Source of the DNA: an uncultured Kiritimatiellota bacterium
Lineage (GTDB): Bacteria > Verrucomicrobiota > Kiritimatiellia > RFP12 > DVOR01
DNA length: 50,037 nt
Direction of reading: 5' to 3'
NCBI GenBank assembly: GCA_944389565.1
Contig: CALXMV010000017.1
Coordinates: 1 to 50,037 of the forward strand
Shown here: positions 1-8,075 of the stretch, one piece after another
How positions within the stretch are numbered: the first letter of the stretch is position 1
Layout: each line of letters begins with the position of its first letter
Program-made: the position numbers and the translations under genes
Notes under the pieces: model-generated
What the model was told of the DNA's origin: nothing
Seen by the model: only the letters and a program-made list of their open reading frames with translations
Database searches by the model: none

Positions 1-71
1 GTAGCTCAATTGGTTAGAGCTCCGGACTGTCGATCCGGAGGTCGCGGGTTCGAGCCCCGTCCTTCCCGCCA
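1..71 (+). tRNA. tRNA-Asp (GTC), 5' truncated by window edge
   Basis: The D arm, anticodon arm, variable loop, T arm and 3' acceptor strand are all present. The anticodon stem CCGGA/TCCGG closes a seven-base loop CTGTCGA, giving anticodon GTC (Asp). The T loop is TTCGAGC on a five-pair stem, and the 3' end reads discriminator G followed by an encoded CCA at 69-71. About six bases of the 5' acceptor strand lie before the window. Confidence 0.95.
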
Positions 72-113
72 TTTTCCCTTTGTGAGTGTAACACTCCTTT
101 CGTGTTGTTGTGA

Positions 114-144
114 CCGCGCGGATGGCCCATCCGCGCGGTTTTTT
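114..144 (+). terminator. Rho-independent terminator after tRNA-Asp
   Basis: A perfect 11-bp GC-rich inverted repeat (114-124 with 128-138, 3-nt loop) is followed by six T residues at 139-144. The T tract lies only on the plus strand, so it ends the tRNA transcript. It touches the stop codon of the convergent SEDS gene. No U tract follows the stem in the minus direction. Confidence 0.9.
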
Positions 145-1484
145 CATGTCTGCGGGGGTTTGGAGAGGGCGACGGCGAGGCCGAGGGCGAGGAGGGTGGT
201 CATGAGGGAGAAGCCGCCCTGGGAGAGAAGGGGGAGGGTGATGCCGGTCATGGGGAGGGCCTTGGTGACGCCGGCGACGTTGAGGAGGGTCTGGGCGCCG
301 AGGAGTGCGGCGAGGCCGATGCCGAGGAGGCGGGCGGCGGGGGTGGCGTGGCTGGCGCCGGCACGGGCGACGCGGAGGATGAGGAGCAGGTAGAGGGCGA
401 GGAGGAGGGCGCAGCCGACGAGGCCCCATTCCTCGGCGACGGCGGCGTAGACGAAGTCGCTGGAGACGATGGGGACGGCGCGCGGCGTGCCCTGCCCGAG
501 GCCCGCGCCCCAGAGGCCGCCGGCGTATTGGGCGCAGAGGCTCTGGCCGATCTGCCACCCGGCGCCGAGCGGGTCGGCGAAGGGGTCGCGCCAGACGGCG
601 AGGCGGGCGGCGGCGTGGGCGAAGAGCGGGGCGACGAGGGCGGCGGCGGCCGCGGCGGCGCCGAGGCCGAGGAGAAGCCAGCCGGGGCGGCGCGTCAGCG
701 CGGCGAGCATGAGCACGAGGGTGAGGCAGAGGATGAGGGCGAGGCCGAGGTCGCCGACGGCGGCGGCGCCGAGGACGGGGAGACCCCAGAGACAGGCGAG
801 GGGGAGCGCGTCGCGCCAGGGGGGGACGGGAATGCCCAGGCGGGTGCGGGCGAGGCCTTCGGCGTGGGCGGGGAGCCAGGCGGCGGCGAAGAGCACGAGG
901 GCGAGTTTGGCGAGTTCGCTGGGGTTGACGCGGCCCGGGAGGAAGGTGCCGCCGCGGTAGCGGTGGCCGAAGGCGGCGAGGAGCGTCAGGACGGCGAGGG
1001 CGGCGAGCCAGCAGAGCCATCTGAGGCGCGGGAGCGCGGCCAGGAGCAGGCGCGCGGGGAGGGCGCGCAGGGCGAGGAGGAAGCCCGCGAGGCCGGCGAG
1101 GAGGGGGGCGTAGGCGCGCCAGGCGATCCAGGATTCCTCCCAGGTGCCGAGGCGGAGCTGCTCGACGACGCCAAGGCCGAGGAGGAGGAGGGTGAGGGCG
1201 ACGAGCCCGCGGTCGCCGGCGAAGAGGCGGGGGCGGGACCACCAGGCGGCGAGGAGGGCGGCGGCGAGCCAGAGGGCGAGGGGGGCGAAGAAGGCGCCGG
1301 TGACCGTCTGGTCGTTCACGATGCGGTCGGCGGCGACGGGGAAGGCGGCGGCGAGGACGGTGAGGAGGGTGAGCGCGAACCAAGGCGGGCCGCCGCGTGG
1401 GGGCGGGGCGGGGGGGCGCGCGGCGCGCCGGGGGGCCGGCCGGCGCCCGGGCTTGCGCGGGGCGCGGCGGGCGGGGTCAGGCAT
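144..1484 (-). CDS. FtsW/RodA/SpoVE (SEDS) family membrane protein
   Basis: Predicted peptidoglycan glycan-strand polymerase or related SEDS protein of the inner membrane, 446 aa with about ten hydrophobic segments. Family landmarks are visible in order: N-P-S-E-L-A-K (187-193), W-R-D-P-F-A-D-P (298-305) with the following G-x-G-W-Q, the D-F-V-Y-A-A-V-A-E-E-W-G block (343-354) and the late loop around P-L-L-S-Q-G-G (418-424). A Pro/Arg-rich cytosolic extension of about 35 residues makes it longer than the usual 370-400 aa. The ATG overlaps the end of the upstream sulfatase gene by 8 nt, so the two are probably translationally coupled. No partner class B PBP is nearby, so FtsW-like and RodA-like roles cannot be told apart. 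Confidence 0.9.
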   Translation of the reverse strand: MPDPARRAPRKPGRRPAPRRAARPPAPPPRGGPPWFALTLLTVLAAAFPVAADRIVNDQTVTGAFFAPLALWLAAALLAAWWSRPRLFAGDRGLVALTLLLLGLGVVEQLRLGTWEESWIAWRAYAPLLAGLAGFLLALRALPARLLLAALPRLRWLCWLAALAVLTLLAAFGHRYRGGTFLPGRVNPSELAKLALVLFAAAWLPAHAEGLARTRLGIPVPPWRDALPLACLWGLPVLGAAAVGDLGLALILCLTLVLMLAALTRRPGWLLLGLGAAAAAAALVAPLFAHAAARLAVWRDPFADPLGAGWQIGQSLCAQYAGGLWGAGLGQGTPRAVPIVSSDFVYAAVAEEWGLVGCALLLALYLLLILRVARAGASHATPAARLLGIGLAALLGAQTLLNVAGVTKALPMTGITLPLLSQGGFSLMTTLLALGLAVALSKPPQT

Positions 1485-3276
1485 CGGGGAAGGGGACCGG
1501 CGTGCCGTCGGCGCGGATGGGCATCTGGGCGCCGCGCTCGCGGAGGAGGCGGCCCATCTCGCGGCGGAGGCGGGCGACGACGTCGGGGCGCTCGGCGGCG
1601 AGGTTGCGGCGTTCGGCGATGTCGGCGGGGAGGTCGTAGAGCTCGAAGGTCTGGTCGCTGTGCTGGTAGACGAGCTTCCAGCGGCCGAGGCGGAGGGCGG
1701 TGTAGAAGTGGTATTCCGGGCCGGGGATGCCCTCGCCCCAGAAGTTGGGGTAATGCCAGAGGAGGGGGCGTTCGGCGGCGTCGGGGCGGACGGTGGGGCG
1801 TGCGCCGGTGAGGACGGGCAGGAAGTCCTCGCCGTCGATGACCTGGCGGAGGGGGGTGCCGTGGACCTGCGCGGGGGTGACGGCGAGGCGGTCGGGGGCG
1901 GGGAGGGGGAGGCCGGCGGCGGCGAGGAGGGTGGGATAGAGGTCCTCGATGATGATGGGCTCGTGGCTGACGGAGCCCGGGGCGATTTTGCCGGGCCAGG
2001 CGGCGATGAGGGGCTCGCGGATGCCGCCCTCGTAGCAGGAGCCTTTGCCGGCGCGTGCGGGGGCGTTGGCGCCGGGCATCCGGCCGGAGATGGCGAGGCC
2101 GCCGTTGTCGGCCATGAAGAGGACGAGGGTGTCGTCGGCCAGGGCGTTGGCGTCGAGCCAGTCGAGGAGTTTGCCGAGGGAGTCGTCCATGCCTTTGATG
2201 AGGGTGCCGTAGTTGCGCTCCATGGGCGACCATTTCATGCCGTCCTTGGGGTCGGGGTTGCGGGTGTCCTTGGCGAGGTCGGGGGAGGCGGAGCGGGAGG
2301 CGTCCCAGGCGCGGGCGTTGTCGAGGGGGGAGTGGAGGGCGTAGTGGGCCATGTAGAGGTAGAAGGGGCGGGAGGGGTCCTCGGCGCGGGCGCGATCGAG
2401 GGCGCGCAGGGCCATGTCGGTGAGGGCGTCGGTGAGGAAGACGTTGTCTTGGTAGTAATTGTTCTCGTCGAGGCCCGGGGTGGCGAACTGGCTGTAGGAT
2501 TTGTTGCCGTAGTGGGCGTCGCCGCGGTAGTTTTTGGGGCCGCCGACCTCGCAGCCGGCGATGTTCACGTCGAAGCCGAAGTTGCGGGGGTCGGCGCCGG
2601 GGGTGGAGGGGAGGGTGGAGTCGGTGCGGTCGTAGCCGCCGGAGCCGGTGCCCCAGTGGGCCTTGCCCACATGGATGGTGCGGTAGCCGGCCTCGCGCAG
2701 GAGCTGGGGGAAGGCGAGGGCGTTGGTGTAGGGGGCCTTGAGGTCGTAGGCCACGGGGTCGGGGGCGTCGGGGGCGGGCTGGAAGAAGCGGCCCTGGGCG
2801 TCGGTGCGCCACGGCGGCTGGCATTCGCCCTTGGGCGCGGTGCCGGGGGGCTGGAGGCCGTTGGCCGACCAGCGGGGCGGGAAGAGGCCCTCGCCGTGCG
2901 CCTTAAAGCGGCTGGCCTGGTCGACGCCGAGCGTCCAGTCGGTCACGCGGTGGCGGGCGGCGTTCATCCCGCTCATCAGCGAGCAGCGCGAGGGGGAGCA
3001 GACGGGGCAGGCGTAGGCGTCGGTGAAGAGCATGCCGCGCCTGGCGAGGCGCTCCATGTTGGGCGTCTTGCCGGCGTAGCGGCGGTTCAGGGGGGTGACC
3101 ACCGGCTTGCCGTCCCGGTAGAGGAAGGGCACGGAGGTGTCCTGCCAGCCCATGTCGTCGACGAGGAAGAGGACGATGTTGGGGCGGCGGGGGGCGCCCG
3201 AGGCGGCGAGCGGCCCGGCGGCCAACGCGCCGACCCCGGCGCCCATCAAACCCAAAAACGTTCTGCGAGAGACCAT
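1477..3276 (-). CDS. Tat-exported formylglycine-dependent sulfatase
   Basis: Type I sulfatase that would remove sulfate esters from glycans outside the cytoplasm, 599 aa. The signature C-S-P-S-R (Cys93 to Arg97) marks the cysteine converted to formylglycine. Metal ligands appear in N-I-V-L-F-L-V-D-D-M-G (Asp40, Asp41) and later in M-A-D-N-G-G, followed by a Y-E-G-G-I-R-E-P block typical of the family. The N terminus S-R-R-T-F-L-G plus an Ala/Gly-rich core is a twin-arginine signal. I place the start at 3276 because AAAGGAG sits 7 nt upstream. An in-frame upstream start at 3312 would precede the Tat signal with non-signal residues. A maturase (FGE or anSME) is required but not in the window. 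Substrate cannot be read from sequence; mucin or marine-type polysaccharides are plausible. Confidence 0.93.
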   Translation of the reverse strand: MVSRRTFLGLMGAGVGALAAGPLAASGAPRRPNIVLFLVDDMGWQDTSVPFLYRDGKPVVTPLNRRYAGKTPNMERLARRGMLFTDAYACPVCSPSRCSLMSGMNAARHRVTDWTLGVDQASRFKAHGEGLFPPRWSANGLQPPGTAPKGECQPPWRTDAQGRFFQPAPDAPDPVAYDLKAPYTNALAFPQLLREAGYRTIHVGKAHWGTGSGGYDRTDSTLPSTPGADPRNFGFDVNIAGCEVGGPKNYRGDAHYGNKSYSQFATPGLDENNYYQDNVFLTDALTDMALRALDRARAEDPSRPFYLYMAHYALHSPLDNARAWDASRSASPDLAKDTRNPDPKDGMKWSPMERNYGTLIKGMDDSLGKLLDWLDANALADDTLVLFMADNGGLAISGRMPGANAPARAGKGSCYEGGIREPLIAAWPGKIAPGSVSHEPIIIEDLYPTLLAAAGLPLPAPDRLAVTPAQVHGTPLRQVIDGEDFLPVLTGARPTVRPDAAERPLLWHYPNFWGEGIPGPEYHFYTALRLGRWKLVYQHSDQTFELYDLPADIAERRNLAAERPDVVARLRREMGRLLRERGAQMPIRADGTPVPFPDA

Positions 3277-3362
3277 TGCCACGCTCCTTTCACGTTGCCC
3301 CAAGTGTACCAAAAACGGCCCGGGCTCATCGAACCGTAACGGAAGACTGACGGAAGTCTCAC

Positions 3363-3391
3363 TTGAGCGCGGGGGTGGGCGGGCGTATACT
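3363..3391 (+). promoter_or_regulatory. Sigma-70-like promoter of the phosphonate operon
   Basis: TTGAGC (3363-3368) and TATACT (3386-3391) are separated by exactly 17 bp. The expected start lies about 15 nt before the ATG of the ATPase gene, leaving a short leader that contains the AAAGGAAAG ribosome binding site. Confidence 0.7.
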
Positions 3392-3413
3392 GGGAGGCCA
3401 AAAGGAAAGACCC

Positions 3414-4166
3414 ATGCTGGAAGTGCGAAACGTGAGCAAAGCCTTCGGCGGCAAGACGATCCTGCGCGACCTCTCGCTGGGGATCGGGACCGGCGAGATC
3501 GTCTCGGTGCTGGGGCCCTCGGGCAGCGGGAAGACGACGCTGCTGAACCTCATCCTCGGCCTGACGCGCCCGGATTCCGGGCGGATCCTGTATGACGGGG
3601 AGGACCTGACGGACGTGCCGGCGGAGCGGCGCCGCTTCAACATCGTCTTCCAGGATTACGCCCTCTTCCCGAACCTGGACGCCCGCGCGAACATCCTCTA
3701 CGGCCTGCGCAACCACCCGGGCGCCTCCTCGGCGGCGGAGGTGGACGCGCTCGTGGACCTGCTGGGCCTGCGCGAGCACCTGGGCAAGCGGATCGACCAG
3801 CTCTCCGGCGGGCAGCGCCAGCGCGTGGCCTTGGCCCGCACGCTCGTGCTCAAGCCGCGCGTCCTCCTGCTCGACGAGCCGCTCTCGGCGCTCGACGGCG
3901 TGATCAAGGAGTCCATCAAGGCGCGCATCCGCCAGATCGCCCGCGAGTTCCGCCTGACCACCCTCATCGTGACGCACGACCCGGAGGAGGCCCTCACCCT
4001 CGCCGACCGCGTGCTCGTGCTCGAGGGCGGCGGCATCGCGCAGTACGCCAGGCCCGCGGAGCTGATCGGCCGCCCGGCCAACGGCTTCGTGAAGGCCTTC
4101 ATCCTGCGGCAGCTCGAGATCAAGCGCGAGAACATCCTCGCGCTCTTCCAGGCGGCACGGGCATGA
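3414..4166 (+). CDS. ABC transporter ATPase, 2-aminoethylphosphonate-type
   Basis: Cytoplasmic ATPase of an importer, 250 aa. Walker A G-P-S-G-S-G-K-T-T (34-42), Q-loop Gln80, signature L-S-G-G-Q (130-134), Walker B V-L-L-L-D-E-P (150-156) and H-loop His188 are intact. It lacks the C-terminal TOBE extension seen in longer (about 350 aa) PotA/MalK-like members. I chose ATG 3414 over an upstream in-frame TTG because AAAGGAAAG lies just before it and the promoter -10 box falls inside the longer version. Its stop overlaps the permease start (ATGA). The substrate call comes from the downstream phnW; on sequence alone it could also be an iron(III) or polyamine ATPase. Confidence 0.88.
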   Translation: MLEVRNVSKAFGGKTILRDLSLGIGTGEIVSVLGPSGSGKTTLLNLILGLTRPDSGRILYDGEDLTDVPAERRRFNIVFQDYALFPNLDARANILYGLRNHPGASSAAEVDALVDLLGLREHLGKRIDQLSGGQRQRVALARTLVLKPRVLLLDEPLSALDGVIKESIKARIRQIAREFRLTTLIVTHDPEEALTLADRVLVLEGGGIAQYARPAELIGRPANGFVKAFILRQLEIKRENILALFQAARA

Positions 4167-5806
4167 GGCGGGGCGGGGACGGCTCGGCCGGAGGCCTGCG
4201 CGGGCCCTACGCGGCATTCTGGTCTGTGGCGGCGCTGGCGGCGCTCTTCCTGGCGCTGCCGGTGGGGGCGGTGGCGGTGCGGGCCTTCGTGGGGGAGGGC
4301 GGCGCGGGGCTGGGGGCCTTCGCGGAGGCCTTCCGGGGCGGGGCGCTGCCGCGGGCGCTGCTGAACAGCGCGCTCGCCGCGGGGCTAGCGGCGGCGATCG
4401 CCGCGCCGGCGGGTTTCGCCCTGGCCTGGGCGGTGCGCTGCTCGGGGCTGCCGCGGTGGGCGCGGGCGGCGATCTCGGGGCTCACGCTCCTGCCGATGCT
4501 CCTGCCCACGATCACCTACGGCTTCGCGATCGTCTACGCCTTCGGGCGGCAGGGGGTCGTCACCTCGCTGCTCGAGGCGCAGCCCTTCCCGATCTACGGC
4601 CTCGGCGGCCTGACGCTGGGCTACGTGATCTACACGCTGCCGACGGCCTTCCTGCTCACGCGCAACGCGCTGGACTACGTGGACCGCCGTTTCGGCACGG
4701 TGGCGCGGCTGATGGGCGACACGCCGTGGCGCGCCTTCGTCCAGGCCACCCTGCGGCCGATGGCCGGGCCGATCGCGGCGGCCTTCGTGCAGAGTTTCTT
4801 CCTGGCTTTCACGGATTTCGGGGTGCCGGCCTCGGTGGGCGGCTCGTTCAAGACGGTCGCGGGTCTGCTCTACGATCGGATGCTCGGGAGCCTGCCGGAC
4901 TTCGGGGTGGGCTCGGTCATCGCCCTGGCGATGCTCCTGCCCTCGGTGGCGGCCTTCTTCCTCCTGCGGTGGCTGGGGCGCGCCCAGACGCGTTACGAGC
5001 GGCCGGCCGACGACCTGCCCCCGCCGCGCAACCTGCCGCGCGACGCGCTGGCCGCGCTCCTCGGCCTGTGCTCGTGCCTGCTGACGGCGACGGTCTTCTG
5101 CACGGTGCTGATCGTCCCCTTCGTGGAGGCCTGGCCCTACGCCACCGCCCCCACCCTGGCGCACGTGCGGGCGGTCCTCGGCGACCCGGGGCTCATGGCC
5201 GTCTGCCGGAACTCCCTCGTCGCGGCGCTGGGCACGGCGGCGCTCTGCACGCTGACGGCCTACGCGGCGGCCCTGGTGACCGTGCGCTCGGAGCTGCCGG
5301 CCTGGTGCAAGGACGCGGTCTCGGCAGCGGCGACGCTCTCGGGGTGCGTGCCGGGGATGGTGCTGGGCCTCGCCTTCATGCTCGTCTTCTCGGGGACGCC
5401 CCTCGGCCACTCCCTCCTGCTGATCGTCTGCTGCAACACCTTCCACTTCCTCAACGCCCCCTACCTGATGATGAAGGGCGCGCTGGAGAAGCTCAACGCC
5501 CGCTGGGAGACGACCGGCCGCCTGATGGGCGACGCCTGGGCGGGCACCGTCCTGCGCGTCGTCACCCCCAACGCCCGGCGCGCCCTCCTCGCCGTCTTCG
5601 GCTACTGCTTCGTCAACGCGATGGTCACCGTCAGCGCCGTCATCTTCGTGGCCGGCGCGCGCACCGCCGTCGCCACCTCCAAGATCAAGGAACTCCAGTT
5701 CTTCGGCCGCTTCGACGACATCTTCGTCCTCTCCCTCCTCATCCTCCTCGTGAACCTCGCGGCCACCGCCCTCCTGCGCCTGGCCGACCGGAAAGCCCAG
5801 CCATGA
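4163..5806 (+). CDS. ABC transporter permease, fused two-domain (AEP-type)
   Basis: Inner-membrane channel of the importer, 547 aa, with two BPD_transp_1-like halves in one chain and about twelve transmembrane segments. Each half carries an EAA-type ATPase-docking loop, the first near L-M-G-D-T-P-W-R-A-F and the second near L-M-G-D-A-W-A-G-T-V. A single fused permease of about 550 aa is the arrangement known for putative 2-aminoethylphosphonate importers, and also for some iron(III) systems. It overlaps both neighbours by 4 nt (ATGA), so the three transporter genes are translationally coupled. Codon wobble changes from mostly G-ending at the start to mostly C-ending at the end. Confidence 0.88.
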   Translation: MRRGGDGSAGGLRGPYAAFWSVAALAALFLALPVGAVAVRAFVGEGGAGLGAFAEAFRGGALPRALLNSALAAGLAAAIAAPAGFALAWAVRCSGLPRWARAAISGLTLLPMLLPTITYGFAIVYAFGRQGVVTSLLEAQPFPIYGLGGLTLGYVIYTLPTAFLLTRNALDYVDRRFGTVARLMGDTPWRAFVQATLRPMAGPIAAAFVQSFFLAFTDFGVPASVGGSFKTVAGLLYDRMLGSLPDFGVGSVIALAMLLPSVAAFFLLRWLGRAQTRYERPADDLPPPRNLPRDALAALLGLCSCLLTATVFCTVLIVPFVEAWPYATAPTLAHVRAVLGDPGLMAVCRNSLVAALGTAALCTLTAYAAALVTVRSELPAWCKDAVSAAATLSGCVPGMVLGLAFMLVFSGTPLGHSLLLIVCCNTFHFLNAPYLMMKGALEKLNARWETTGRLMGDAWAGTVLRVVTPNARRALLAVFGYCFVNAMVTVSAVIFVAGARTAVATSKIKELQFFGRFDDIFVLSLLILLVNLAATALLRLADRKAQP

Positions 5807-6801
5807 CACGCCGCACCCTCCTCACCGCCATCCTGCCCGCCGCCCTCCTGCTCGCGGCCGCCCCGACCCTCCCCGCCTGCGCCGGCGGCGACGGCCGCCT
5901 CGTCATCGCCTCCAACGCCGACGCCGAGGTCGTCGCCGCCCTCCACCGGGCGCTCGACGCCGGCGGCTTCTCCGGCCAATACCTCATCCAGACCCTCGGC
6001 ACCGCCGAGCTCGCCGGCAAGCTCCTCGCCGAGGGCGAGCACCTCGAGGCCGCGATCGTCACCATGAGCACCTACGCCCTCGTGAGCGCCCGCGAGCGGG
6101 GCGCCACCCGCTTCGCCCCCTTCCCCGCCGGCGGCCCCGAACCGCTCGCCGCCGACCCCGACCTCCGCCCCATCACCGCCCAGGAGGGCGCCATCATCCT
6201 CAACACCGCCGCCCTCGGGCGCCTCGGCCTGCCCACCCCCAAAAGCCTCAGGGACCTCGCCGACCCCGTCTACGCGGGCAACGTCTCCGTCACCGACCTG
6301 CGCAGCTCCTCCACCGCCTGGCTCCTCGTCCAGGCCCTCGTCGCCGCCTACGGCGAGGAGGGCGCCGTCGAGATCCTCGCCGGCATCTACCGCAACGCCG
6401 GCCCGCACGTCGAAAGCGCCGGCTCCGCCCCCCTGCGCAAGGTCCGCTCCGGCGAGGTCGCCCTCGGCTTCGGCCTCCGCCACCAAGCCCTCGCCGACGC
6501 CGCGCGCGGGATGCCCGTCGCCGTCGTCGACCCCGCCGAGGGCACCTACGTGCTCACCGAATCCGTCGCCGTGATCGACAAGGGCGCCGCCACCGACCCC
6601 CGCGCCGCCGCGATGGCCGCCTGCCTTCTCGGCGCCCGCCCCACCCTCCTCGCCCTCTACCCCACCCCGCTCTACCGCGGCGAGCGCGTCCCCGCCGCCC
6701 GGCGCGCCCCCACCAAGCACTTCCCCCAACCCCTCACCGCCGACCTCCTCGCCCGCCACCAGCGCCTCGCCGACCGCGCCCGCGAGCTGGCCGCGAAGTG
6801 A
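5803..6801 (+). CDS. ABC transporter substrate-binding protein (AEP-type)
   Basis: Periplasmic ligand receptor for the importer, 332 aa. It has an N-terminal signal with a possible but imperfect lipobox L-P-A-C (Cys26; Pro at -2 is unusual). After that comes an iron/phosphonate-type binding-protein fold: an early L-V-I-A-S-N-A-D strand, P-K-S-L-R-D-L-A-D-P, then S-S-S-T-A-W-L-L. The start codon lies in the ATGA overlap with the permease. The stop overlaps an upstream GTG of the phnW frame. Ligand identity is inferred from the following phnW, not from binding-site residues. Confidence 0.82.
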   Translation: MTRRTLLTAILPAALLLAAAPTLPACAGGDGRLVIASNADAEVVAALHRALDAGGFSGQYLIQTLGTAELAGKLLAEGEHLEAAIVTMSTYALVSARERGATRFAPFPAGGPEPLAADPDLRPITAQEGAIILNTAALGRLGLPTPKSLRDLADPVYAGNVSVTDLRSSSTAWLLVQALVAAYGEEGAVEILAGIYRNAGPHVESAGSAPLRKVRSGEVALGFGLRHQALADAARGMPVAVVDPAEGTYVLTESVAVIDKGAATDPRAAAMAACLLGARPTLLALYPTPLYRGERVPAARRAPTKHFPQPLTADLLARHQRLADRARELAAK

Positions 6802-6827
6802 ACACCCCCCGGAAAGGCAGCACGGCC

Positions 6828-7931
6828 ATGCCCATGACCTACAAACTCCTCACCCCCGGCCCCCTCACCACCACCGACACCGTCAAGCGCGAGATGCTCT
6901 TCGACCACTGCACCTGGGACGACGATTACAAACGCATCACCCAGCGCATCCGCCGCCGCCTCCTCGCCCTCGCCCACGCCCCCGAGGCCACCCACACCGC
7001 CATCCTCCTCCAAGGCTCCGGCACCTTCGGCGTCGAGGCCACCCTCACCTCCATCCCCGGCCCCGACGACAAACTCCTCATCCTCGCCAACGGCGCCTAC
7101 GGCGACCGTATGGCCGACATCGCCCGCCACGCCGCCCTCCCCCACACCCACCTGCGCCTCCCCCTCGACGCCTCCCCCGACCCCGGGCGCCTCCGCCAAG
7201 CCCTCGCCGACGACCCCGCCATCACCCACGTCGCCCTCGTCCACAGCGAGACCACCACCGGCATCCTCAACGACCTCCCCGCCCTCGCCCCCATCGTCAA
7301 GGCCGCCGGCAAGACCCTCATCGTCGACGCCATGAGCTCCTTCGCCGGCGTCGACCTCGACTGGCCCGCCCTCGGCGTCGACTTCCTCGTCTCCTCCGCC
7401 AACAAATGCGTCCAGGGCGTCCCCGGCTTCTCCTTCGTCATCGCCGACCGCGCCAAACTCATCGCCTCCCGAGGCCACGCCCGCTCCCTCTCCCTCGACC
7501 TCCACGACCAATGGGCCACCATGGAGCAAGACGGCAAATGGCGCTTCACCTCCCCCACCCACGCCGTCCTCGCCTTCGCCAAGGCACTCGACGAGCTCGA
7601 CGCCGAGGGCGGCGTCCCCGCGCGCGCCGCACGCTACCGCGCCAACAACCGCCTCCTCATCGCCAGACTCACCGCCCTCGGCTTCCGCCCCTACCTCCCC
7701 CCCGCCCTCCAGGGCCCCATCATCACCACCTTCCTCTACCCCGAGGGCCACGCCTTCGCCTTCCAGGACCTCTACGCCTACGTCAAGGCCCGCGGCTACG
7801 CCATCTACCCCGGCAAACTCACCGACGCCGACACCTTCCGCCTCGGCAACATCGGCGAGATCTACGAGGGCGACATCCTCAACCTCGCCGCCATCCTCCG
7901 CGACTTCCTGGCCGAACACCCTTCCAAGTGA
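6828..7931 (+). CDS. phnW: 2-aminoethylphosphonate--pyruvate transaminase
   Basis: PLP enzyme that transfers the amino group of 2-aminoethylphosphonate to pyruvate, giving phosphonoacetaldehyde and alanine. At 367 aa it has the family's usual length. It opens with the diagnostic L-L-T-P-G-P-L-T-T-T block and then D-H-C-T-W-D-D-D-Y. Asp167 in I-V-D-A-M-S-S-F should contact the pyridine nitrogen, and Lys193 in S-S-A-N-K-C-V-Q-G should bind PLP. I chose ATG 6828 because GGAAAGG lies 10 nt upstream; an in-frame GTG at 6798 and an ATG at 6834 fit less well. It is the last gene of the importer operon. The next enzyme of the pathway (PhnX, or PhnY plus PhnA) is not in the window. Confidence 0.93.
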   Translation: MPMTYKLLTPGPLTTTDTVKREMLFDHCTWDDDYKRITQRIRRRLLALAHAPEATHTAILLQGSGTFGVEATLTSIPGPDDKLLILANGAYGDRMADIARHAALPHTHLRLPLDASPDPGRLRQALADDPAITHVALVHSETTTGILNDLPALAPIVKAAGKTLIVDAMSSFAGVDLDWPALGVDFLVSSANKCVQGVPGFSFVIADRAKLIASRGHARSLSLDLHDQWATMEQDGKWRFTSPTHAVLAFAKALDELDAEGGVPARAARYRANNRLLIARLTALGFRPYLPPALQGPIITTFLYPEGHAFAFQDLYAYVKARGYAIYPGKLTDADTFRLGNIGEIYEGDILNLAAILRDFLAEHPSK

Positions 7932-7956
7932 GGAACCTTCAAGATATACCACCCGC

Positions 7957-7981
7957 GGGGCGGCCATCGGCCGCCCCTTTT
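7957..7981 (+). terminator. Terminator of the phosphonate operon
   Basis: A perfect 9-bp stem (7957-7965 with 7969-7977) with a 3-nt loop is followed by TTTT, then a second short T run a few bases later. It lies 26 nt after the phnW stop. Confidence 0.75.
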
Positions 7982-8012
7982 CCCGCTTTTTCGCGCCCCC
8001 CGATTTGGCGGC

Positions 8013-8041
8013 TTGCGTCCCAGGCCGTTTTATGCGATACT
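8013..8041 (+). promoter_or_regulatory. Probable promoter of the fab operon
   Basis: TTGCGT (8013-8018) and GATACT (8036-8041) have 17-bp spacing. This region is clearly more AT-rich than its surroundings. The ribosome binding site AAGGAG at 8061-8066 follows in a leader of about 28 nt. Confidence 0.6.
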
Positions 8042-8075
8042 TTATGAGGATTTGTTTAACAAGGAGCATGTGACC

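Noticed and set aside
10..393. Open frame starting inside the tRNA
   Set aside because: It runs through the tRNA and its terminator and overlaps the SEDS gene; Arg/Pro-rich with no features.
348..3339. Long plus-strand frames opposite the SEDS and sulfatase genes
   Set aside because: Gly/Glu/Ala-rich shadow translations with no motifs, while the minus strand encodes complete, recognisable proteins.
3414..6801. Iron(III) or polyamine importer as an alternative for the ABC genes
   Set aside because: The families are related and cannot be excluded by sequence alone, but co-transcription with phnW and the fused permease favour 2-aminoethylphosphonate.
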